DNA of 14,537 nt from Planctomycetota bacterium (GTDB lineage: Bacteria; Planctomycetota; Phycisphaerae; UBA1845), in the NCBI GenBank assembly GCA_024278775.1, contig JAJRSP010000173.1, positions 1 to 14,537 on the forward strand, in the 5' to 3' direction. The notes under the pieces were generated by a model, which ran no database searches, had not been told where the DNA came from, and saw only the letters and a program-made list of their open reading frames with translations. A program made the position numbers and the translations under genes. Positions 1 to 7,540 of the stretch are shown here, one piece after another. The stretch's first letter is position 1. The number at the start of each line of letters is the position of its first letter.

Positions 1-178
1 CATCGAGTTTCCGGACGGCGTAAAACCGACGCTCGATCCGGAGGAACGTATCGCGTCGGTTCGGGTGAAGGCCGCCGAATCGGACGATGAGTCGGGCGAG
101 GATGAAGAAGAAGGTTCGGACGAGCCCGAGCGCATCGGGCGGGTCCGTAAGGACGAAGAAAGCTCAGACGCGGGCTAG
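1..178 (+). CDS. rplY: Ribosomal protein L25/CTC family, C-terminal fragment
   Basis: The reading frame is open from base 2 to a TAG at 176-178, giving the last 58 residues of a protein whose start lies outside the window. The segment IEFPDGVKPTLDPEERIASV resembles the end of the TL5/CTC C-terminal domain of long L25 proteins, which bind 5S rRNA in the large subunit. After it comes a strongly acidic tail (ESDDESGEDEEEGSDEPE) with a few basic residues near the end, as is common in this family. The position directly upstream of pth supports the call, because the L25-pth pair is conserved in many bacteria. Only the tail is visible, so domain content upstream cannot be checked. Confidence 0.72.
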   Translation, partial: IEFPDGVKPTLDPEERIASVRVKAAESDDESGEDEEEGSDEPERIGRVRKDEESSDAG

Positions 179-238
179 CGGGTCGTGGCGTCGTGTGTCT
201 GATCGCAGGTGGTGGTGCGCAAGGTTAGGGTCGACGTG

Positions 239-808
239 GTGAAATTGATCGTCGGTCTCGGCAACCCCGGTAAGAAGTATGTGGGCACGCGCCACAACGT
301 GGGATTTGAGGTGGTGGACCGCCTTGCCGCGCGCTGGGGCATCGACCTGAGAACGGAGAAGTTTCACGGTTTCTTCGGGACGGGGGCTTTTGGTGGCGAG
401 CGTGTCGCTTTGGTGAAGCCGCTCACGTTTATGAACTTGAGCGGTCAGGCGGTGGCGGCCGTGGGAAAGTTTTACAAGCTCGAGCTGGAAGATCTGCTCG
501 TGGTCGTGGACGACCTGGCGCTTCCTGCAGGGTGTTTGCGGTTGCGACCACGCGGATCCGCCGGTGGTCACAACGGGCTTCAGGATATTGTCAACCGGCT
601 CGGCACGGATGGTTGGTGCCGGCTTCGGGTGGGCATTGGTGAGGCGATCGGCGATTCGGTCAGCTATGTACTCGGGCGTTTTCACGAGTCGGAGCGGCCG
701 CAGATTAAGGCGGCTATGGACCGTGCGGTCGACGCCGTGGAATGTTGGATGGTCGATGGTGTGGAATTGGCCATGACTCGGTTTAACGGAGAAGACCCGT
801 CGGCGTAA
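239..808 (+). CDS. pth: Peptidyl-tRNA hydrolase
   Basis: Pth cleaves the ester bond of peptidyl-tRNA released by stalled or aborted translation, recycling tRNA in the cytoplasm. With the GTG at 239 as start, the product is 189 residues, normal for the family. The substrate and catalytic residues are all present: N9 in GLGNPG, catalytic H19 in TRHNVGF, N66 in TFMNLSG, D91 in VVVDD, and the GGHNG loop. The GTG at 239 was chosen because it yields the usual MKLIVGLGNPG beginning and has AGGG about 8 bases upstream; an in-frame GTG at 209 would add ten atypical residues. The gene sits between the L25 gene and rpsF on the same strand and is probably co-transcribed with them. Family assignment is near certain; only the start is open to argument. 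Confidence 0.96.
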   Translation: MKLIVGLGNPGKKYVGTRHNVGFEVVDRLAARWGIDLRTEKFHGFFGTGAFGGERVALVKPLTFMNLSGQAVAAVGKFYKLELEDLLVVVDDLALPAGCLRLRPRGSAGGHNGLQDIVNRLGTDGWCRLRVGIGEAIGDSVSYVLGRFHESERPQIKAAMDRAVDAVECWMVDGVELAMTRFNGEDPSA

Positions 809-817
809 GCCGGGAGG

Positions 818-840
818 CACGCGGCACCTGTGCCGGCGTG
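818..840 (+). promoter_or_regulatory. Hairpin in the rpsF leader (candidate S6 autoregulatory site)
   Basis: CACGCGGCA (818-826) pairs with TGCC (831-834) plus GCGTG (836-840) around a CCTG loop. This makes nine base pairs with a single bulged G at 835. No T run follows, so it is not a simple terminator. It ends about 40 bases before the rpsF start. An S6:S18 complex is known to bind a structured leader containing a CCG element in some bacteria, and a CCG lies here at the bulge (833-835). The link to that motif is inference. Confidence 0.4.
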
Positions 841-880
841 GCTTCTGCGGGTTTGATTTCCCTATAGGAGAGCAGAGACC

Positions 881-1402
881 TTGAACCAATACGAAGGGAT
901 GTTTCTGATCGATCCCACGTTCGGAGCGTCGTTCGAAAATTGTGAGGCGGAGATCAAACGCCTGATGGAACGAGCCGAGGCGGAGTTGGTGTTCTGCAAG
1001 AAGTGGGACGAACGCCGATTGGCTTATCATGTCAACGGACGCAAACGTGGTGTGTATGTCTTGACCTATTTCAGGGCCAAGCCGGGCAAGATTGTATCCC
1101 TGGAGCGCGACGTCAAGTTGTCGGAAGACATCCTGCGTGTGCTCGTGCTCCGTGCGGATGAGATCACGCCGGAAGCCATGGAAAAAGCCATGACGATGGG
1201 GGCTCCCCAGCCGGAGGAGGACAACTTCGGCGACGGCGGACGATTCCGACACCCTCGTGGCGATGAACGGGACCCTGTGGCCACGCCGTCCGCTCCGGTT
1301 GCCGCCGCCCCGGCGGTTACGGCCTCGACGGCAACGGCACCCGTGGCGGATGGGGCTTCGGAACTGCCGTCTGACGACGGCGCAGCACCCGAGTCGGCAT
1401 AG
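881..1402 (+). CDS. rpsF: Small ribosomal subunit protein bS6
   Basis: S6 is a ribosomal protein of the 30S platform that binds 16S rRNA together with S18. The fold is recognisable from MNQYEGMFLIDPTFG at the N-terminus, the central WDERRLAYHVNGRKRGVYVL strand region and a helix/strand segment ending with VLRADEITPEAMEKAM near residue 105. The start is TTG at 881 with AGGAG at 866-870, ten bases upstream. At 173 residues it is longer than the usual 95-135. From about residue 110 it becomes an Asp/Gly/Arg-rich and then Ala/Pro/Thr/Val-rich tail with no predicted fold. The gene lies between pth and ssb on the same strand. S18, its usual partner gene, is not beside it. Confidence 0.95.
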   Translation: MNQYEGMFLIDPTFGASFENCEAEIKRLMERAEAELVFCKKWDERRLAYHVNGRKRGVYVLTYFRAKPGKIVSLERDVKLSEDILRVLVLRADEITPEAMEKAMTMGAPQPEEDNFGDGGRFRHPRGDERDPVATPSAPVAAAPAVTASTATAPVADGASELPSDDGAAPESA

Positions 1403-1499
1403 ACTTTCGTGCGGTGGGTACGGGCTTGACGCGACCGGGCGTTGCGCACGGAGGGCCGTCGCGGCGGAATCCGTCGCGACATAATCAAAAGGAGGACTT

Positions 1500-1946
1500 A
1501 TGTCGAGCTTCAATCGTATCGTCCTGATGGGCAATCTGACACGCGATCCTCAGTTGAGCTACACGCCGTCGAACACGGCCGTATGCAAATTCGGCCTCGC
1601 GACCAACCGCAAGTGGAAAGACCGCGAGGGCACCAGCCGCGAAGACGTTTGCTTCGTCGACTGTGTGCTCTTTGGCAAGGGGGGTGAGGTGTTCAATCAG
1701 TACATGAACAAAGGCCGTTCCGTGCTGGTGGAGGGACGGCTTACACTCAATCAGTGGACCACCCCGGAAGGTGACAAGCGGAGCAAGCACGAAGTGTTCG
1801 TGGAAAACTTCACGTTTGTGGGTGATGGCGGCGGTAATCGAAGCGGCGGTGGCGGTTCCAGTGCGAATGCCGGCGGTGCGCCGGTGGGTACGGGACCAGG
1901 TTATGACGAACCCCCGCCCCCGACGGATGATAACATTCCGTTCTAA
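1500..1946 (+). CDS. ssb: Single-stranded DNA-binding protein
   Basis: SSB coats single-stranded DNA during replication, repair and recombination and recruits partner proteins through its C-terminal tip. The 148-residue product has an OB-fold (about 1-108) beginning MSSFNRIVLMGNLTRDPQL and including FVDCVLFGKGGEVFNQYMNKG and VEGRLTLNQWTTPEGDKRSK, which are classic family signatures. A Gly/Ser/Asn-rich flexible linker follows (about 109-135), and the protein ends with PPTDDNIPF, the acidic-hydrophobic tip that binds partners. The ATG has a near-perfect Shine-Dalgarno AGGAGG at 1490-1495. It sits 97 bases after rpsF in the standard rpsF-ssb order. Confidence 0.96.
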   Translation: MSSFNRIVLMGNLTRDPQLSYTPSNTAVCKFGLATNRKWKDREGTSREDVCFVDCVLFGKGGEVFNQYMNKGRSVLVEGRLTLNQWTTPEGDKRSKHEVFVENFTFVGDGGGNRSGGGGSSANAGGAPVGTGPGYDEPPPPTDDNIPF

Positions 1947-2021
1947 CCGGCGGTATCGCATACGTCTGCGCGGCTGTGGAACCAATGTGAGAAAAAAATA
2001 GCCCCGCGGTTCGCGATTCTT

Positions 2022-2051
2022 TTGACAGGGTTGTCACACCTTGGATGTGTG
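2022..2051 (+). repeat. Two short inverted repeats in the ssb-rplI gap
   Basis: TGACA (2023-2027) and TGTCA (2032-2036) form an inverted repeat with a GGGT spacer. CACAC (2035-2039) and GTGTG (2047-2051) form a second one that shares its left edge with the first. A perfect -35-like TTGACA lies at 2022-2027, but no good -10 follows at 15-19 bases. The arms are short, so this may be chance or a small operator or leader structure. Confidence 0.25.
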
Positions 2052-2176
2052 CGGTAACCGTGGGCGTGGAAGAGGGTTAGGGCGATAAGGGCGGGAGTGG
2101 AGTTTGTTGGTATGGTCATGGCGGCCCGGCGGCTTGCTTGTGGGAAGTGAAACACACGACTCGTCGCGCAGCGAGA

Positions 2177-2185
2177 TGGTATGAT
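2177..2185 (+). promoter_or_regulatory. Extended -10 promoter candidate for rplI-dnaB
   Basis: TGGTATGAT at 2177-2185 matches an extended -10 element (TGn followed by a 5/6 match to TATAAT). It lies 48 bases before the rplI start. No convincing -35 is present, which is tolerated for extended -10 promoters. It would give rplI-dnaB their own promoter after the 287-base gap behind ssb. Confidence 0.4.
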
Positions 2186-2233
2186 AAGCATCCGGTCCCA
2201 TGGATCGGGTAGGCGAGATATGAGGACATCGCT

Positions 2234-2800
2234 ATGAAGTTGCTACTGTGTAAGAACGTCGAGAAACTTGGGATCGTAGGCGACGTGGTCGAGGTCGCTG
2301 CGGGCTACGCGCGGAACTATCTGGTTCCCTACGGCTTAGGTACGGAGCCGACCGAAGGCAACAAGCGTCGCTTGGCAGAGGCCCGAAAAATCGCTGAACG
2401 CGAGCGAGCCGAAGAGCTGGATCGCCTGGCCGCCCTGGCGAAGGCGCTGGAGGATGTCGAGGTCACGATCCGGGCGAAGGCCAATGAAGACGGCGTTCTT
2501 TATGGCTCCGTCGGCCAGAAAGAAATCGCGGCCGCCCTGGAGGAAGAGGGACACTTCGTCAAGGAAGAGCACATTCTTCTTTCCACGCCGATTCGTCACC
2601 TGGACAACGTTACGGTCGATCTGCGGCTGGCCGACGGCATCCGTGCGTCGGTCAAGGTTTGGGTGGTGCGCGACAAGGTCGAGGGTGAGTCGGACGACGA
2701 CGAGTCCTCGGGCGATTCGGTCGAAGGCGGCACCGATACGGAACGCACACACGAAACCGGCATGGAGGCTGGTACGAATGGCGACGGCACCGAGAACTGA
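2234..2800 (+). CDS. rplI: Large ribosomal subunit protein bL9
   Basis: L9 binds 23S rRNA near the L1 stalk and helps maintain reading frame. The N-terminal rRNA-binding domain is clear: MKLLLCKNVEKLGIVGDVVE followed by VAAGYARNYLVPYGLGTEPT, with the family's Gly and Arg/Asn/Tyr residues. A long charged connecting helix follows (about 45-75), then the C-terminal domain (about 76-150, including LYGSVGQKEIAAAL). The 188-residue length exceeds the usual 147-150 because of an acidic, Gly/Thr-rich tail from about residue 152. GAGG lies about 8 bases before the ATG. The last 23 bases overlap the start of dnaB, so the two are probably translationally coupled. Confidence 0.96.
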   Translation: MKLLLCKNVEKLGIVGDVVEVAAGYARNYLVPYGLGTEPTEGNKRRLAEARKIAERERAEELDRLAALAKALEDVEVTIRAKANEDGVLYGSVGQKEIAAALEEEGHFVKEEHILLSTPIRHLDNVTVDLRLADGIRASVKVWVVRDKVEGESDDDESSGDSVEGGTDTERTHETGMEAGTNGDGTEN

Positions 2801-4190
2801 GTCCAGACCCCTATCGCTGTCGACCGAGCGCGTACCGCCGCACGATCTGGATGCGGAGATGGCGCTGCTTGGCTCGATGATGATGAGTCGTGACGCGGTG
2901 GCCGAGGTCATCCCGGTCGTTTCCAAGGGGGACTCGGGTTGGTTTTACCTGCCGGCGCACCAGCGGCTGTTCGAAGTGTTGCTGGACATGTACGATGATC
3001 CGGCGAAGGTGATCGACCTGATCGTCGTATCGGATGAGTTGCGGCGGCTCGATCTGCTCGACGCGGTGGGCGGGCAGGAGTATCTCATTCAACTCGCCGA
3101 GAGCTTCGCCGACTGGGCGAACGCGGAGTATTACGCGCGGATCATTCGTGATAAGGGCATGCTCCGCGATCTCATCCGCTGCGCGGGAGAAATCTCGGAA
3201 CAGGCGTTTAGCAGCGTGGATGAGGCCCGCGAAATCCTCGACTCCGCCGAGCAGAAAATCTTCCAGGTCACGGAAAAACGCGTCAGCGGACATACCATCC
3301 CCATCGAACAAGCCGTCACCAAGCTGGCGAAGCAGTTGGAGGAGGGCGACGGACAGGGCGTCACTGGTCTGCCGACGGGGTTTACGCAGCTAGACGAATA
3401 CCTCGGCGGTTTTCAGCCGGGCGATTTGATTATCGTGGCCGGTCGCCCCTCCATGGGAAAAACCGCGTTTGGCCTGACGCTGGCGCAGTACGCCGCGCTA
3501 CAAGACCAGAAGGCCGTCGTGTTCTTCTCGATGGAAATGAGCAACGCCCAATTAGCCCAGCGGCTCGTCTGTTCACACACGGGGATCGATTCACAGCGGT
3601 TGCGTCGTCACCAGATTACCGAGAGTGAATACCGAAAAATGCTGGATGCCTGTGCCGCTTTTGAGAAGGCACCCCTGTTCATCGACGACACGCCCGGCAT
3701 GAGCGCCATGGAGTTGCGATCAAAGGCGCGTCGTCTGGCCCAGAAGGCAGATCTCCAGGCGGTTTTCGTAGATTACTTGCAACTGATGCACATCGCCAAA
3801 GCCGAGAACCGTCAGGTTGAGATCGCCACGATCAGTCGGTCACTCAAAGCATTGGGTCGCGAGCTGAATACGCCGATCATCGCCCTCGCACAGCTCAACC
3901 GGATGGCCGAGGGTCGTCAAGACAAGCGCCCCATGATGAGCGACCTGCGCGAGTCCGGGGCCATCGAACAGGACGCCGATGTGATTTTGCTCATCCACCG
4001 TGAGGAATACTACAAACCTGAGGATGAAACGGTCAGAAACCAGGCCGAGATAATCATTGCGAAGCAGCGTAACGGCCCCACAGGTATCGTCACGCTCCAC
4101 TTTGACAAGAAACTCACCCGGTTTGCCAATCACTACGTCGGTCCGGAGCCGTTTGCGTCATCCAGCGGTAACGATACGGTGCCTTTCTAA
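2778..4190 (+). CDS. dnaB: Replicative DNA helicase DnaB
   Basis: DnaB is the hexameric 5'-3' helicase that unwinds the replication fork. The 470-residue product has the N-terminal helical domain (about 15-120, starting RVPPHDLDAEMALLGSMM), a linker, and a RecA-like ATPase domain (from about 175). Walker A is GRPSMGKT at 222-229, Walker B is AVFVDYLQLM around D332, and LNRMAEGRQDKRP and SDLRESGAIEQDAD are typical DnaB motifs, as is KQRNGPTG near the end. The frame stays open upstream inside rplI, but the ATG at 2778 has GGAGG at 2764-2768 and gives the normal length. It overlaps the rplI end by 23 bases. No intein is present. The C-terminus, SSSGNDTVPF, is unusual in resembling an SSB tip. 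Confidence 0.97.
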   Translation: MATAPRTESRPLSLSTERVPPHDLDAEMALLGSMMMSRDAVAEVIPVVSKGDSGWFYLPAHQRLFEVLLDMYDDPAKVIDLIVVSDELRRLDLLDAVGGQEYLIQLAESFADWANAEYYARIIRDKGMLRDLIRCAGEISEQAFSSVDEAREILDSAEQKIFQVTEKRVSGHTIPIEQAVTKLAKQLEEGDGQGVTGLPTGFTQLDEYLGGFQPGDLIIVAGRPSMGKTAFGLTLAQYAALQDQKAVVFFSMEMSNAQLAQRLVCSHTGIDSQRLRRHQITESEYRKMLDACAAFEKAPLFIDDTPGMSAMELRSKARRLAQKADLQAVFVDYLQLMHIAKAENRQVEIATISRSLKALGRELNTPIIALAQLNRMAEGRQDKRPMMSDLRESGAIEQDADVILLIHREEYYKPEDETVRNQAEIIIAKQRNGPTGIVTLHFDKKLTRFANHYVGPEPFASSSGNDTVPF

Positions 4191-4246
4191 GGAAGCACGA
4201 AAACGCCGTTACGTCCCATTCCCTTCGAGTTCGTCGCGGAACCTTG

Positions 4247-4263
4247 CCGGATTTTCCGGTTTT
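4247..4263 (+). terminator. Small intrinsic terminator after dnaB
   Basis: CCGGA (4247-4251) and TCCGG (4255-4259) form a five-base-pair stem with a TTT loop, followed by TTTT (4260-4263). The stem is short, so efficiency is uncertain. Its location 57 bases after the dnaB stop and directly before the bamA promoter candidate fits a transcription-unit boundary. Confidence 0.4.
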
Positions 4264-4290
4264 GCCCGGCGGGACCGGTGCGGGTATGAT
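4262..4290 (+). promoter_or_regulatory. Sigma70-like promoter candidate for bamA
   Basis: TTGCCC (4262-4267, 4/6 match to -35) and TATGAT (4285-4290, 5/6 match to -10) are separated by 17 bases. Transcription would start near 4297, leaving a leader of about 60 bases to the bamA TTG. The preceding short terminator supports a new transcript here. Confidence 0.5.
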
Positions 4291-4357
4291 CCGCCCCGTC
4301 GTCTCGCAGTACGCGGGCGGTAGCGTGACTCCTTGACTTCTGCGACGGGAAGAACAC

Positions 4358-6694
4358 TTGAAACGATCCAAGATGATTCGGAAGCGCTGGTCCCGATATT
4401 CCAGGGTGTGGGTCTTGGTGGGGGTGGCGTCACTCGCTCAGGTTTTCGCGACGCCGAGTGCAGCCGGGGAGGTCGCGCCACGTCAGATTATTCGCGTGGA
4501 GTTTTCCGGTTTGAACCGGGTTCCCCTGCGGTTTGCGCAGGACACGGTCGGCGTGCGTGTGGGTGATCCGTTCGATACCAAGGTGGTGGACGAAGCCATC
4601 CGGCGACTGGCGCGATCGAAACGGTTCTCAGCGGTTACCTATTCCCTCGACGAGACGGATGAGGGCGTTGCGATTACGTTTCAGCTTCGCGAACGTACGT
4701 TTGTGACGTCGATCACGTTTGAGGGCAACACCAAGTTCAGCTCCAGCGAGCTTGCGAGTCAGGTGCTTCTACAGGTCGGTGAGCCTTTGGATATGTTCGC
4801 CGTGCGCGATGGTGTCGAGGCCATCCGATCCAAGTATCGCGAGGCCGGTTATCCGGGTGTTGATGTCTCGTTCAACACGTCACAGCTCGAGGCCGCCGGG
4901 GCGGTGGTCTACACCATCACGGAGGGTGATCGGAAGATCATCCGCCATATTGTCTTCGAAGGGGCGAGCGCCTACTCCACGAAGAAGCTCCTCAAGACGA
5001 TCGAAACAAAAACAGCTTGGTGGGTGTTTCGCTCGGGTGCGTTCGATGAAAACCGCGTGCAGGCCGACGTGCTCAGTCTTCAGAAGTTTTATCGCGATGA
5101 GGGTTTTCTCGATGCAAGGGTGGCGTATCGCACGACGCGGGAAGACCGGACCCAGGACCTGACGCTGGTTTTCGAGGTCGACGAAGGCACACAGTACCGC
5201 ATTGAAGCCGTCGCGTTTCACGGAGAGACTGTTTTTTCTCCGGAAGAGCTTGTCGAGATGGTGGGGTCAAAAGTGGGTGCCATTGTCCGACGCCCTCAGG
5301 TCAGTGACGATGCCCAAACTATCCAGACGCGTTACGGTGAGTTGGGTTACATCTACGCGCGCGTCCGACCCGTTCGCGTGTTCTCCCGTGATCCGGGACT
5401 GGTGCGTATCGCCTTCGAGATTTCCGAAGGTGATCAGTATCGGGTGGGGCAGGTCGTTGTCCGAGGCAATGCACGAACACGGGACAAAGTGGTGCGGCGT
5501 GAGTTGAACCTCTACCCGCCGAACGACTTGTTCAACCTGACCGAAGCGCGGAACGCGGAACAGCGACTCCGGGACATGCGGTTTTTGTCGTCGGCGCGCA
5601 TCTATCCGATCGGTGACAAGCCCGGCGTCCGTGATGTCGTCATCGACGTGGAAGAATCCGAAAAAGCCGGGGATTTCTTGTTCGGCTTTGGCGTCACGAG
5701 TAACAGCGGTCTGATCGGGTCGCTCGTGCTTGATTTGCAGAACTTTGACCTGGAAGACGAACCGAAAAGTTGGGCCGAACTCTACAAGATGCGGTCTTTC
5801 TTTGGAGGGGGGCAACGCCTTCGTCTGGAGGCACAGCCGGGGACCAATTTGGCTAGGTTTCGGATCGATTTCACGGAGCCGTATTTTCAGGATCGTCCCA
5901 TTCGTTTCGACACCAGTGCGTACCTCTTCCAACGGACACGCGATGATTACAGCGAACGGCGCGGTGGTGCGACAATCAGTTGGGGGCGTCGCTTTGTGCG
6001 CGGACGGTGGGCCGGATGGTCCGGAGAACTCTCCTTTCGTATCGAGCAGGTCAACATCGGCAATCTTGATGCTTTCACGTCAAGTGAGATCACGGAGGAT
6101 GGCGGCTCCAACTGGTTGGCGAGTGTGAAGGGGTCACTGGTGCGGGATCGGACGGACAGCCGGTTCGTAGCGACCATGGGTGATCGACTTCGCATGAGCT
6201 ACGAACAGATCGTTGGCGACCATGTTTTCGGGAAAATCATCGTCGCGTACAACAGATACGTGCCGATGGGCATCGATGCGTTGGGTCGAAAGAGCGTGCT
6301 GCGGCTTCGGGCTGAAGGTGGCGCGATCATTGGGTCTGCACCGGTATTCGAGCGGTTTTTCGCCGGCGGTACGGGATCCATTCGCGGGTTCGATTTCCGC
6401 GGTGTGGGTGAGTACCAAGGTCTTCGCAATGACAACGTCGGTGGGGACTTCCTCGTTCTATTGGGCACGGAGTACAGCTTTCCATTGATCGGTGAGAACG
6501 TGCGAGGGCATGTTTTTATGGATTCGGGCACGGCCGGTAGCGGTGTCTATCGTGCCTCGGTCGGGTTTGGTGCGCGGCTCACGATCAATCTGCTCGGTCC
6601 GCTTCCGTTGGAGTTCAACATCGCCGCGCCGATTCTGTCGGACTCTGAAGATGATGAACAGGCATTTAGCTTCCTGATTGGGAGCTTGTTCTAG
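4358..6694 (+). CDS. bamA: Outer membrane protein assembly factor BamA
   Basis: BamA is the Omp85-family core of the machine that folds and inserts beta-barrel proteins into the outer membrane. The 778-residue product starts with a basic segment and a hydrophobic stretch (VWVLVGVASLAQVFA, about 17-31), then a likely signal peptidase I site around SAAGE (34-38). Five POTRA domains can be placed roughly at 43-113, 114-191, 194-277, 280-358 and 361-432. The barrel runs from about 440 to the end. IRGF at 675-678 corresponds to the conserved VRGF motif of loop 6, and the terminal residue is Phe (LIGSLF), the expected beta-signal. The start is TTG at 4358 (GGGAAGA just upstream); an ATG at 4373 is an alternative that keeps the signal peptide. 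The gene precedes a Skp-like chaperone and lipid A genes, a classic grouping. Confidence 0.95.
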   Translation: MKRSKMIRKRWSRYSRVWVLVGVASLAQVFATPSAAGEVAPRQIIRVEFSGLNRVPLRFAQDTVGVRVGDPFDTKVVDEAIRRLARSKRFSAVTYSLDETDEGVAITFQLRERTFVTSITFEGNTKFSSSELASQVLLQVGEPLDMFAVRDGVEAIRSKYREAGYPGVDVSFNTSQLEAAGAVVYTITEGDRKIIRHIVFEGASAYSTKKLLKTIETKTAWWVFRSGAFDENRVQADVLSLQKFYRDEGFLDARVAYRTTREDRTQDLTLVFEVDEGTQYRIEAVAFHGETVFSPEELVEMVGSKVGAIVRRPQVSDDAQTIQTRYGELGYIYARVRPVRVFSRDPGLVRIAFEISEGDQYRVGQVVVRGNARTRDKVVRRELNLYPPNDLFNLTEARNAEQRLRDMRFLSSARIYPIGDKPGVRDVVIDVEESEKAGDFLFGFGVTSNSGLIGSLVLDLQNFDLEDEPKSWAELYKMRSFFGGGQRLRLEAQPGTNLARFRIDFTEPYFQDRPIRFDTSAYLFQRTRDDYSERRGGATISWGRRFVRGRWAGWSGELSFRIEQVNIGNLDAFTSSEITEDGGSNWLASVKGSLVRDRTDSRFVATMGDRLRMSYEQIVGDHVFGKIIVAYNRYVPMGIDALGRKSVLRLRAEGGAIIGSAPVFERFFAGGTGSIRGFDFRGVGEYQGLRNDNVGGDFLVLLGTEYSFPLIGENVRGHVFMDSGTAGSGVYRASVGFGARLTINLLGPLPLEFNIAAPILSDSEDDEQAFSFLIGSLF

Positions 6695-6735
6695 CGTCCC
6701 CAGGATGAGGGCGCGTTGGCATTGGGATAAACAAG

Positions 6736-7302
6736 ATGAACATGATTTCGCTATTGTTGGTATGGTCGAGTGCGGTGTTGGCTCCTACGGCATCCGGGGC
6801 GGTCAAGGTGGCTGTCATCAATCTCCCCGAAGTGTCGGAGCGCTATCATCGGACGGCCGACTTGGAGCGTCACTTCGAAGAGATTCGGAAATCGCTGAAC
6901 GAAAAACGTGACGCGAAGAACGCAAAAATCGAAAAAATGGCACGATCGCTCCAAGAAGAACTCAAGCCCGGCACCGAAGCGTTTGACAAGCGGCGGAAGG
7001 AGCTTGCCATGTTGCAGGCGGAGTTGCAATGGTTTGTCGAGGCGGAAGGTAAAAAGGTCGAGCAGGGTTTGGCCGAGGCGCTCCGAAAAATCTATAAGGA
7101 CATCCAAGCCGTCGTGGCGGATGTGGCCAGGGACCGCGGGGTCGATATCGTGCTCGCAAGCGATACCGTGCCGGACGAGACTCCCAGTTCTCCTTCACAA
7201 GTTCGCCAGCATATTTTGCTCCAAAAGGTCGTTTATTGGAGCCCGAACGTGGACATCACCGACGAAGTTGTGCAGCGACTCAACACACGCTACCACAAGT
7301 AA
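6736..7302 (+). CDS. Skp/OmpH-family periplasmic chaperone
   Basis: Skp-like proteins hold unfolded outer-membrane proteins in the periplasm on their way to the Bam complex. The 188-residue product has a short signal peptide (MNMISLLLVWSSAVLAPTASG), followed at about residue 22 by the strand AVKVAVINLPEV that opens the family fold. A long charged helical hairpin rich in Glu, Lys and Arg occupies about 38-120. The closing strand segment DIVLASDTVP and the C-terminal ITDEVVQRLNTRYHK match the OmpH pattern, where a conserved 'D-I-T-x-x-V-x-x-x-L' ending is usual. It lies 41 bases after bamA on the same strand, the usual neighbour. GGGA about ten bases upstream is a weak ribosome-binding site. 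Sequence conservation in the family is low, so the call rests on architecture plus context. Confidence 0.87.
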   Translation: MNMISLLLVWSSAVLAPTASGAVKVAVINLPEVSERYHRTADLERHFEEIRKSLNEKRDAKNAKIEKMARSLQEELKPGTEAFDKRRKELAMLQAELQWFVEAEGKKVEQGLAEALRKIYKDIQAVVADVARDRGVDIVLASDTVPDETPSSPSQVRQHILLQKVVYWSPNVDITDEVVQRLNTRYHK

Positions 7303-7408
7303 TTACCGGTTTTCCGGATCGAACGGTGTTCGCCTGATTCGTCCCAAACCGCCGGGAACGCCGCCGCGGACGGGAATCGCGGTTACCGCTTGCCATGGGC
7401 GTTTCGCG

Positions 7409-7437
7409 TTGAAACACGGAGCGATTTCGCCCATAAT
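7409..7437 (+). promoter_or_regulatory. Sigma70-like promoter for lpxC-fabZ
   Basis: TTGAAA (7409-7414) and CATAAT (7432-7437) each match consensus at 5 of 6 bases and are separated by exactly 17 bases. The predicted start near 7444 gives a leader of about 97 bases before the GTG at 7541. The 238-base gap after the Skp-like gene otherwise has no gene. This promoter would let lipid A genes be controlled apart from bamA. Confidence 0.6.
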
Positions 7438-7540
7438 ACCGCCGGTTCCGGTGGGGGTGGTTGTCGTTCGGCTTGGTCGGCGTTCCGGTGATGCGGCTTT
7501 CCTCGTTCGGAACCACCATCGGAACGGCAGGAGTGGCGGC

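Noticed and set aside
164..1534. Minus-strand open frame of 456 residues
   Set aside because: It lies entirely opposite pth and rpsF, has Arg/His/Pro-rich composition typical of GC-rich shadow frames and matches no family.
2454..2777. N-terminal extension of DnaB in the open frame inside rplI
   Set aside because: The extension is Arg/Ser-rich shadow sequence; the ATG at 2778 has a good ribosome-binding site and gives the normal DnaB start.
6908..7540. Upstream extension of LpxC in the open frame inside the Skp-like gene
   Set aside because: The sequence is a shadow of the chaperone gene and intergenic DNA; the GTG at 7541 with AGGAG fits the family start.
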